Origin: Bacteroidales bacterium
Lineage (GTDB): Bacteria > Bacteroidota > Bacteroidia > Bacteroidales > UBA12170
DNA length: 64,000 nt
Direction of reading: 5' to 3'
NCBI GenBank assembly: GCA_021158405.1
Contig: JAGGUP010000029.1
Location: 1 to 64,000, forward strand
Under the pieces are notes generated by a model. The model made no database searches. It saw nothing but the letters and a program-made list of their open reading frames with translations, and was not told where the DNA came from. Below are positions 26,686 through 34,612 of the stretch, piece by piece (positions within the stretch are counted from its first letter, which is position 1; each line of letters opens with the position of its first letter). The translations under genes and the position numbers were made by a program.

Positions 26686-28005
26686 ATGATAATTAAAAAA
26701 TTTGGGGGTACTTCTGTTGGTGATGCTAAGCGCATGAAAAATTTGATTGAGCTAATTCAATCAGAAGAAACAACTATCGTGGTTTTATCTGCAGTTAGTG
26801 GAACAACAAATAAGTTGGTTGCAATTGCAGAAAGTTTATACCGACAAGATAAACCCGATGCTTGTAATCAAATTAAGGCATTGAAAAGTGAGTATTTAAT
26901 GTTAGCAGATGAACTTTTTGAAACTCCCAATAAAAACGAAGAAGGTAAAAAACTAATTGAAGCACATATTGGTTATTTAAAGGGATTTACAGAGCGCATT
27001 TTTACAATCCTTCAGGAAAAAGCCTTATTGGCTCAGGGCGAATTGCTTTCAACCGCACTCTTCCAGCTATTATTAGAAGAAAAAAATATTCCTTCTGCCC
27101 TATTGCCAGCTTTAGAATTTATGAGAATCGATAAAAATCTCGATCCGGATGAATATTATATCCAACAAAACTTAAATCGCATATTAAAAAAACACAGCAA
27201 CACTAAGCTATTTATCACTCAGGGTTATATTTGCAGAAATGCTTATGGCGAAATTGATAACCTAAAACGTGGCGGCAGCGATTATACCGCTTCGCTTATT
27301 GGACAAGCCGTACAAGCTGACAAAATTCAAATATGGACCGATATTGATGGTTTGCATAATAACGATCCCCGATTTGTAAACAATACAAATCCAGTTGCAG
27401 AATTATCTTTTGAAGAAGCTGCCGAATTGGCTTATTTTGGCGCAAAAATATTACATCCTTCCAGTATTCTTCCAGCAAGACAAGCTCATATTCCTGTACG
27501 TTTAAAGAATAGTTTACGCCCGAAAAGACCAGGTACCATCATACAAAATACAAAAGATAAAGCTGGAATAAAAGCCATAGCTGCCAAGGACAATATTACC
27601 ATCGTACGTATAAAATCAGACCGGATGCTTTTTGCTTACGGTTTTCTAAGAAAGATTTTTGAGATTTTCGAAATCTACAAAACACCCATCGATATGATTA
27701 CCACATCAGAAGTAGCCGTTTCGATGAGCATTGATGACACAAGCAATTTAGAAGCAATATTAACGGATTTAAAAAAATTCGGTCAAACCGAAATTGAACC
27801 TGATCAGGTAATTATTGCTTTAGTTGGTTATATCCCCACTTCCGGAAATGGATATGCCTCTCAAATATTCGATGCTCTTCTTGATATTCCAATTAAAATG
27901 ATTTCGTATGGAGCCAGTAATCATAATATCACTTTATTAATAGATAAAAACGATAAGATAATGGCATTAAATACATTACATCAAAAACTTTACTCAAATC
28001 TATAA
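26686..28005 (+). CDS. lysC: Aspartate kinase
   Basis: 439 aa; MIIKKFGGTSVGDAKRM, GGSDYTASL, C-terminal ACT regions. Confidence 0.94.
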   Translation: MIIKKFGGTSVGDAKRMKNLIELIQSEETTIVVLSAVSGTTNKLVAIAESLYRQDKPDACNQIKALKSEYLMLADELFETPNKNEEGKKLIEAHIGYLKGFTERIFTILQEKALLAQGELLSTALFQLLLEEKNIPSALLPALEFMRIDKNLDPDEYYIQQNLNRILKKHSNTKLFITQGYICRNAYGEIDNLKRGGSDYTASLIGQAVQADKIQIWTDIDGLHNNDPRFVNNTNPVAELSFEEAAELAYFGAKILHPSSILPARQAHIPVRLKNSLRPKRPGTIIQNTKDKAGIKAIAAKDNITIVRIKSDRMLFAYGFLRKIFEIFEIYKTPIDMITTSEVAVSMSIDDTSNLEAILTDLKKFGQTEIEPDQVIIALVGYIPTSGNGYASQIFDALLDIPIKMISYGASNHNITLLIDKNDKIMALNTLHQKLYSNL

Positions 28006-28007
28006 GC

Positions 28008-29144
28008 ATGGCCATCGATTATACAACTATAAAAACGCCTGCCTATCTCTACGATTTGGGACTTTTGCAACAAACGCTTAATTTTGTTAAAAAAGAAGCG
28101 GATGCCTTTGATTATCATGTTCATTACGCTTTAAAAGCGAACAATAATCCAAAAATATTGGAGCTCATATCCGAGAAAGGATTTGGTGCCGATTGTGTTA
28201 GCGGGAATGAAGTTGAAGAAGCTTTAAAACGTGGTTTCAAAAAAGAAGAGATTGCTTTTGCCGGTGTAGGAAAAACCGACGATGAAATTAATTTTGCTCT
28301 AGAAAACGATATTTTTAGTTTCAACTGCGAATCACTCCCTGAAATAGAAGTGATCAACGAATTGGCTTTCAAAAAACAAAAAATTGCTCCCCTAGCCTTG
28401 CGTATAAATCCAAATGTAGATGCCAATACGCACAAATATATTACAACTGGTTTAGATGAAAATAAATTCGGTATTAGTTTGTGGGAACTCGAATCTATTC
28501 TAGACAGAATGAAAGCGATGAAAAATGTCCAACTCAAAGGGTTGCATTTTCATATAGGCTCTCAAATTACCGATCTTGATACATTTAAAAATTTGTGTAA
28601 CCGCATAAATCAAATTCAAGAGCAATTTTATGCGCGACAAATCATTGTGGAACATATCAATGTTGGTGGAGGATTGGGAATTAATTATCATCAACCCGAC
28701 GAAGAGCCTATGTCTAATTTTAAGAGCTATTTTAAGATTTTCAACGATTTTCTCGAGTTACGTCCAATGCAACAACTTCATTTTGAATTGGGACGATCTA
28801 TTGTTGGACAAATGGGTAGTTTGCTAAGTAAAGTGATTTATGTAAAAAAAGCCAGCGCGAAAAGCTTCTTGATTATTGATGCTGCAATGACCGATCTAAT
28901 TAGACCCTCATTGTATCAGGCTTTTCATAAAATTGAAAACCTGAGCTCAAATGGAGAAGATCAAGAGAAATATGATGTCGTTGGGCCGGTTTGTGAATCG
29001 TCGGATATTTTTGCAAAATCAGTTACTTTGCCCTCTAGTAAAAGAGGTGATTATATATTAATCAGATCAGCAGGTGCTTACGGCCAAGTAATGGCATCGA
29101 ATTACAATATGCGTGATAATGCGCAGGTGGTTTTCATTGGTTAG
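28008..29144 (+). CDS. lysA: Diaminopimelate decarboxylase
   Basis: HYALKANNNPKIL (PLP Lys), HFHIGSQI, GGGLGINY, GPVCESSD, GAYGQVMASNYN; 2 nt after lysC. Confidence 0.95.
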   Translation: MAIDYTTIKTPAYLYDLGLLQQTLNFVKKEADAFDYHVHYALKANNNPKILELISEKGFGADCVSGNEVEEALKRGFKKEEIAFAGVGKTDDEINFALENDIFSFNCESLPEIEVINELAFKKQKIAPLALRINPNVDANTHKYITTGLDENKFGISLWELESILDRMKAMKNVQLKGLHFHIGSQITDLDTFKNLCNRINQIQEQFYARQIIVEHINVGGGLGINYHQPDEEPMSNFKSYFKIFNDFLELRPMQQLHFELGRSIVGQMGSLLSKVIYVKKASAKSFLIIDAAMTDLIRPSLYQAFHKIENLSSNGEDQEKYDVVGPVCESSDIFAKSVTLPSSKRGDYILIRSAGAYGQVMASNYNMRDNAQVVFIG

Positions 29145-29151
29145 GAGAGAA

Positions 29152-29188
29152 TTAGCCCTACGAGGGTTTAAAACTCTCGTAGGGCTAA
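29152..29188. repeat. 37-nt hairpin, convergent-gene hairpin family copy 2
   Basis: TTAGCCCTACGAGGGTTT-A-AAACTCTCGTAGGGCTAA (18-1-18, one G.U). Confidence 0.88.
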
Positions 29189-29217
29189 GGCACAAGGATA
29201 TCGGGATCTGGAAAATA

Positions 29218-30408
29218 TTACATTTTTCGCTTGTCACCTTTTTTAAGTAATTCCGATAAGACCCTTCCCGGATCTTTGTAACGGTTACTCAACATCATAG
29301 CAGCAATAACATAAGGTTTATAACCAGCTTCTTTATACGTTTCTATTCGGTATTTTTCAAAAACATCAGCACTTACTTCTCCTCTTTCACAAGAAATTCC
29401 AGAAATATCAGCAGGAAGGCAATGCATATACAATGCCGACCCGTTTTTAGTCAATTTCATTTTCTCAGCATCGGCTTCCCAATTCATAAATTTAGCATTG
29501 TTCAGTAGCGCTTTTTGCTCCAAAGTTTTCAATCCCTCACTATCGTTAGCACGCAATAATTCAGTACGTTGACCCATAACGGCATAAGGCGCCCAACTTT
29601 TCGGATAAACAATATCGGCATTCTTAAAAGCTTTGTCCATACTGTTCACTACTTTAAAACTACCACCTGTTTCTTTCGCTTGTCTGGCAGCGGTTTCCAT
29701 AACTTCAGGAATCAAACCATAACCTTCGGGGTAAGCCAATTCCACCTCCATTCCAAAACGTGTTAACAAACCAATTATTCCTTGTGGTACACTTAAAGGT
29801 TTTCCATAACTGGGAGAATATGCCCAAGTCATGGCCAATTTTTTTCCTTTCAAAGCCTCGAGAGATCCAAAGTATTGTTTTAAATGAGCCAAATCAGCCA
29901 TCGATTGAGTAGGATGATCAATATCGCATTGCAAATTGATAATTCCTGGACGTTGAGGCAAAACACCTTGTGCAAAACCATCATCCAAAGCAGCTCCAAC
30001 TTCGCGCATATATTTGTTTCCTGCGCCCAAATACATATCGTCACGAATACCAATGATATCAGATAAAAAGGAAATCATATTGACCGTTTCACGAATAGTT
30101 TCACCATGGGCAATCTGTGATTTCCCTTCTTCTAAATCCTGCAAGGCCAGGCCCAATAGATTAGCTGCAGAAGTGAATGAGAAACGAGTTCTGGTTGAAT
30201 TGTCCCGAAACTGCGAAATAGCCAAGCCCGTTTTAAAAACATCGGTAGCAATATTATGGCTTCGCAAACTTTTTAAGGCTTCGACAATATCCAAGACTTG
30301 TTCCAAATCAGCCATCGACTTCTCCCAAGTCAATAAAAAATCAGTATTAAAAAGGTGATCGGTATCGCGTGAAACGATATTATTTATTAATCTCTGTAAA
30401 TTCTCCAT
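29218..30408 (-). CDS. ygeW: Knotted carbamoyltransferase, YgeW family
   Basis: 396 aa; FRDNSTRTRFSF carbamoyl phosphate motif, MHCLPADISG; adjacent to ygeY-like gene. Confidence 0.85.
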   Translation of the reverse strand: MENLQRLINNIVSRDTDHLFNTDFLLTWEKSMADLEQVLDIVEALKSLRSHNIATDVFKTGLAISQFRDNSTRTRFSFTSAANLLGLALQDLEEGKSQIAHGETIRETVNMISFLSDIIGIRDDMYLGAGNKYMREVGAALDDGFAQGVLPQRPGIINLQCDIDHPTQSMADLAHLKQYFGSLEALKGKKLAMTWAYSPSYGKPLSVPQGIIGLLTRFGMEVELAYPEGYGLIPEVMETAARQAKETGGSFKVVNSMDKAFKNADIVYPKSWAPYAVMGQRTELLRANDSEGLKTLEQKALLNNAKFMNWEADAEKMKLTKNGSALYMHCLPADISGISCERGEVSADVFEKYRIETYKEAGYKPYVIAAMMLSNRYKDPGRVLSELLKKGDKRKM

Positions 30409-30433
30409 AAGTACAAAATTTGCAATTAATCAA

Positions 30434-31627
30434 TTATTTTTCAATAAGATAGGCATAAAGCGCATAGAATGCGGAGGCTTTTACCAAATCATCAACAGGC
30501 ACTTTTTCGTTTGGAGCGTGAGCCATCACTTCGTTTCCGGGACCAAACCCAATCATCGGAACTTTATAATATCCATTGATAGTTACTCCATTGGTAGAAA
30601 AAGTCCACTTATCTACAATTGGTTTTTTATCAAATAAATCTTCAAATGCTTTTACTCCTGTTTGAACTACATTAGAATCTTCTTCCATTTTCCAGGTTGG
30701 AAAATATTTTTCCATGCCATATTTCAATCCTGTATAAGCGGTTTCTTCATAATGCAAAACTTCGACAGTTGCATCCAGATCTTTCACTATAGCCTCAATC
30801 TCTGCAACAGCCGATTCTTTTGTTTCTCCCCATGTCAATCTACGATCGAGATGAATACGAGCAAAATCCGAAACGGCACAAAGTGAAGGACTTCCTGATT
30901 TTATCTCAGAAATGGTAATACTTCCTCTACCTAAAAATGGATCAAAAGCCAAATTCTCATTCAGTTTTTCAATTTCTAGCGCTGCGCGCGAAGCATTGTA
31001 AATAGCATTTATTCCTCTTTCAGGCGCAGAACCGTGAGACGATAAGCCTTTAAAGCTAACTGCAATTTCCATTCTTCCACGATGTCCGCGATAAATATTC
31101 AAATTAGTCGGTTCCGTACTGATGGCAAAATCGGGATGAATGCCTTCTTCTTCGTAGAGATATTTCCAGCACAAACCGTCACAATCTTCTTCCATAACGG
31201 TTCCTGTAAAATAGATTGTCCAATCACGATCGAAACCTAATTCTTTCAAAATCCTACCTGTTGTTACAAAAGCAGCAGGACCTCCTTCTTGATCAACGGT
31301 TCCACGTCCGAAGACATAGCCGTCTTTAACTTCGCCTGAAAGCGGATCAAAATCCCAGTTATCTATATTTCCAAAATCGACGGTATCCATATGACCATCA
31401 ATAGCTAAAATATTTTTTCCTGATCCAATTCTCCCAATTACGTTGCCAAGACCATCAATTCGAACTTCGTCAAAGCCAGCCTCTTCCATCTGTCTTTTTA
31501 GTTCCAACATCACTTCTTTCTCTCCTAAACTAATCGATTTTATTTTGACCATTTTGGCCAAATTATTGGCCGTATAGTCACGGTATTTATCGGCTAATTC
31601 ATTGATTTTTTGTCTTAATCTTTCCAT
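30434..31627 (-). CDS. ygeY: YgeY-family (selenium metabolism-linked) M20 metallohydrolase
   Basis: 397 aa; AIDGHMDTVDFG, GRGTVDQEGGPAA, EEDCDGLCW, STEPTNLNIYRGHRGR. Confidence 0.85.
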   Translation of the reverse strand: MERLRQKINELADKYRDYTANNLAKMVKIKSISLGEKEVMLELKRQMEEAGFDEVRIDGLGNVIGRIGSGKNILAIDGHMDTVDFGNIDNWDFDPLSGEVKDGYVFGRGTVDQEGGPAAFVTTGRILKELGFDRDWTIYFTGTVMEEDCDGLCWKYLYEEEGIHPDFAISTEPTNLNIYRGHRGRMEIAVSFKGLSSHGSAPERGINAIYNASRAALEIEKLNENLAFDPFLGRGSITISEIKSGSPSLCAVSDFARIHLDRRLTWGETKESAVAEIEAIVKDLDATVEVLHYEETAYTGLKYGMEKYFPTWKMEEDSNVVQTGVKAFEDLFDKKPIVDKWTFSTNGVTINGYYKVPMIGFGPGNEVMAHAPNEKVPVDDLVKASAFYALYAYLIEK

Positions 31628-31735
31628 TCTCTAAATTTTCCCCAAATGTACGAAAACTGCTGAATTTTCTATTATTTGGGTAATGCTCATTTTCTAAAAA
31701 ACCATTTATCTTTGTTCTAAATAAAACAAATTATT

Positions 31736-32539
31736 ATGGAAAACCTATGGAATGAATATTCCTCCTTAATTGTTGAATATGGTACTGGATTAATTTATGC
31801 ATTACTGATTCTTCTTATTGGCTTATGGATAGTAAATTTAATAACAAAATCAGCTAAAAAATTAATGCTTAAAGGCGCTTTGGACATTTCACTTGTTCCA
31901 TTCCTTACATCACTTATAAACATCGGGTTAAAAATTATGGTTGTCATTTCTACATTGGGAATGTTAGGTATTGAAATGACTTCTTTTATTGCACTTCTTG
32001 GTGCTGCCGGCCTTGCTGTTGGTATGGCTTTGAGTGGGACTTTACAGAATTTTGCTGGAGGAGTAATGATTTTGATTTTCAAACCTTTTAAAGCAGGCGA
32101 TTTTATCGATGCTCAAGGACATATGGGTGTTGTCAAGGAAATTCAGATTTTCAATACTATTCTTACAACAGGAGATAATAAAACGATTATTATTCCTAAT
32201 GGAGGTCTTTCAACTGGAGCAATGGTTAATTTCTCAACACAATCTACACGCCGTGTTGATTGGACTTTTGGAATTGGATATGGCGATGATGCAGACAAAG
32301 CAAAAAAAGTTTTACGTACTCTATTAGATGCCGACAAACGTGTTTTACAAGATCCAGAACCTTTTATTGCGCTCAGCGAATTGGCAGACATCTCTGTGAA
32401 TTTTGTCGTACGTGCTTGGGTTAATGCAAGTGATTATTGGGGTGTTTACTTTGCCATGAATGAGAATGTTTATAAAACTTTCGAGAAAGAAGGTTTGAAT
32501 ATTCCTTACCCACAAATGGATGTGCATTTAGATAAATAG
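31736..32539 (+). CDS. Small-conductance mechanosensitive channel (MscS family)
   Basis: 267 aa; LLGAAGLAVGMALSGTLQNFAGGVMIL pore helix, PNGGLSTGAMVNFS. Confidence 0.93.
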   Translation: MENLWNEYSSLIVEYGTGLIYALLILLIGLWIVNLITKSAKKLMLKGALDISLVPFLTSLINIGLKIMVVISTLGMLGIEMTSFIALLGAAGLAVGMALSGTLQNFAGGVMILIFKPFKAGDFIDAQGHMGVVKEIQIFNTILTTGDNKTIIIPNGGLSTGAMVNFSTQSTRRVDWTFGIGYGDDADKAKKVLRTLLDADKRVLQDPEPFIALSELADISVNFVVRAWVNASDYWGVYFAMNENVYKTFEKEGLNIPYPQMDVHLDK

Positions 32540-32590
32540 ACTTAAAAATTTTAAGATAAAAACCGGCTTAGGCGCAAATTTAATCTGGTT

Positions 32591-33565
32591 TTATTTTTTA
32601 CGCTCACAGGTATAATTTACCAGCTTAATCATTGCAGTTTGATATTCACTTTCTGGAAACTCCTTTAAAATTTCTAATGCTTTATCGCGATAAGCATACA
32701 TCTGCTTTTCAGCATATTCTATTCCTCCACTTGCATTAACTTGATCAACTAAAGCAGAAACTTTCTCTGGATTATTATAATATTTTTTCACTACCGTGAT
32801 AGCTTTCCGCCGCTCAGAAGCTGATAAATTATTTAGCATATAGATCAATGGCAGAGTCATTTTTTGCTCTTTAATATCAATGCCCTGTGGTTTCCCGATA
32901 GCATTAGTTTTTTGAAAATCAAAAATATCATCTTTGATTTGAAAAGCAATGCCCACATATTCTCCAAACTGTTTCATTTTCTCTATTATTTCATCTTCGG
33001 CATTAACCGAAGCCGCTCCGGCAGCACAACATGATGAAATTAAAGTAGCTGTTTTCTTACGGATAATTTCAAAATAAATCTCTTCCTTTATATCTAATCT
33101 TCGTGCTTTTTCAATTTGCAAAAGTTCTCCTTCTGCCATTTCACGAGTGGCTTCAGATACAATTTCCAAAACTTCATGATCCTTTGCGGCTAATGATAAA
33201 GATAATCCCTTCGATAAAAGAAAATCACCGACTAAAACAGCTACTTTATTTTTCCATAGAGCATTAATCGAAAACAGACTTCTTCTTTTTTCTGCCTCAT
33301 CCACCACATCGTCATGCACTAAAGTAGCGGTATGCAACAATTCGATCAGGCTTGCAGCCCGAGCAGTAGCTCCATTGGATTTTCCACAGATATGCGCACT
33401 TAAAAACACAAACATCGGGCGCATTCGCTTGCCTTTCTGCTTATGGATATATCTTAAAACGATGTCGAGCAATGGAATTTTTGAATCCATGGCCGTTTTA
33501 AAAACCTTTTGAAAGCTTTTCAAATCCTTATTTAAAAGCTGCTCTATTTCTTTGATTGCATCCAT
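32591..33565 (-). CDS. Polyprenyl (trans-isoprenyl) diphosphate synthase
   Basis: KGKRMRP, LLHTATLVHDDVVDEAEKRR, FQIKDDIFDF (two Asp-rich motifs). Confidence 0.93.
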   Translation of the reverse strand: MDAIKEIEQLLNKDLKSFQKVFKTAMDSKIPLLDIVLRYIHKQKGKRMRPMFVFLSAHICGKSNGATARAASLIELLHTATLVHDDVVDEAEKRRSLFSINALWKNKVAVLVGDFLLSKGLSLSLAAKDHEVLEIVSEATREMAEGELLQIEKARRLDIKEEIYFEIIRKKTATLISSCCAAGAASVNAEDEIIEKMKQFGEYVGIAFQIKDDIFDFQKTNAIGKPQGIDIKEQKMTLPLIYMLNNLSASERRKAITVVKKYYNNPEKVSALVDQVNASGGIEYAEKQMYAYRDKALEILKEFPESEYQTAMIKLVNYTCERKK

Positions 33566-33654
33566 ATTCGTTTCAAAATTAAAAATAAAGCCGATACTTT
33601 ACCGTTTTAAGTTCTATTCTCTTACATTTTCCTTTATTTTGCAAAAAAATTGCA

Positions 33655-34431
33655 ATGGGAGGATTTTTATTCGATGATATTATCTTTGGCCCGGTAAAAA
33701 GCCGTCGGCTCGGTGTTTCTTTGGGTGTTAATTTATTGCCAACCAATTATAAATTTTGCACTTTTAATTGTATCTATTGCGAATGTGGATGGACAAAAAC
33801 TGCCACAAAAAAGATTGAATTACCTACTCGGAAAGAAATTCAAGAGCGATTGGAATCGGTTTTTATTCAGAGAAAAAACGATTCTCAACCGATAGATTCC
33901 ATCACTTTTGCCGGAAATGGTGAGCCCACCTTACATCCTGTTTTTGTTGATGTGATTGATGATACTATACGCTTACGAGATCTCTATTTTCCAAACGCAA
34001 AAATTACCGTTTTATCCAATGCTTCATTAATCCATAACACCAAAATTATTGAAGCCCTATTAAACGTGGACAAAAATATCTTGAAATTGGATGCCGGATT
34101 TGAAGAAACATTCCAAAAAATAAATCAACCCAAAGGCAATTTAAAATTGAGTCAAGTGCTTGATTATTTGAAGAAGTTTAACGGAAAACTTATTATCCAA
34201 ACACTATTTGTGCAAGGGTATAACCAACATAATGGAATTGATAATACTACCGATGTTGAAGTAAAGGCCTGGATGAAATTAATAAAAGAGATTAATCCTC
34301 AGAGTGTTATGCTTTATCCAATTGAAAGAGAAACACCCGAAAATAGTATCCGAAAAGTGGACTCTCTGACATTGAATAAGATAGCAAAACAAGTTCAAGC
34401 AGCCGGATTTAAAACAGAAGTTTTTTCTTAA
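33655..34431 (+). CDS. Radical SAM protein
   Basis: FGPVKSRRLGVSLGVNLLPTNYKFCTFNCIYCECGW (CxxxCxxC), TFAGNGEPTLHP. Confidence 0.88.
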   Translation: MGGFLFDDIIFGPVKSRRLGVSLGVNLLPTNYKFCTFNCIYCECGWTKTATKKIELPTRKEIQERLESVFIQRKNDSQPIDSITFAGNGEPTLHPVFVDVIDDTIRLRDLYFPNAKITVLSNASLIHNTKIIEALLNVDKNILKLDAGFEETFQKINQPKGNLKLSQVLDYLKKFNGKLIIQTLFVQGYNQHNGIDNTTDVEVKAWMKLIKEINPQSVMLYPIERETPENSIRKVDSLTLNKIAKQVQAAGFKTEVFS

Positions 34432-34458
34432 ACAAGCCATTTCCCTCATACATTTTAG

Positions 34459-34466
34459 TACTTTTG
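34459..34466 (+). promoter_or_regulatory. -7 promoter element TACTTTTG upstream of TPP riboswitch
   Basis: TAnnTTTG about 10 nt before the aptamer. Confidence 0.55.
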
Positions 34467-34476
34467 CAACAATATT

Positions 34477-34552
34477 CACAGTAGGGGTGCCTTAATATAA
34501 CGGGCTGAGAACACACTCTTTGAACCTGAGCGGGTAATGCCGATTAGGAAAA
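34477..34552 (+). promoter_or_regulatory. TPP riboswitch (THI element)
   Basis: GTAGGGGTGCC...GGGCTGAGAACACACTCTTTGAACCTGAGCGGGTAATGCCGATTAGGAA matches the consensus; 60 nt before a TonB receptor. Confidence 0.94.
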
Positions 34553-34612
34553 AAAGATTTCAAATTTAAAGTTTTCACTCTATTGATTTTTAATTTATAA
34601 AAAAGTCAAAAG

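Noticed and set aside
26521-26686. Lysine (L-box) riboswitch as explanation of the lysC leader
   Set aside because: The leader (about 140 nt) is too short and lacks the recognisable L-box conserved blocks; leader-peptide attenuation fits better.
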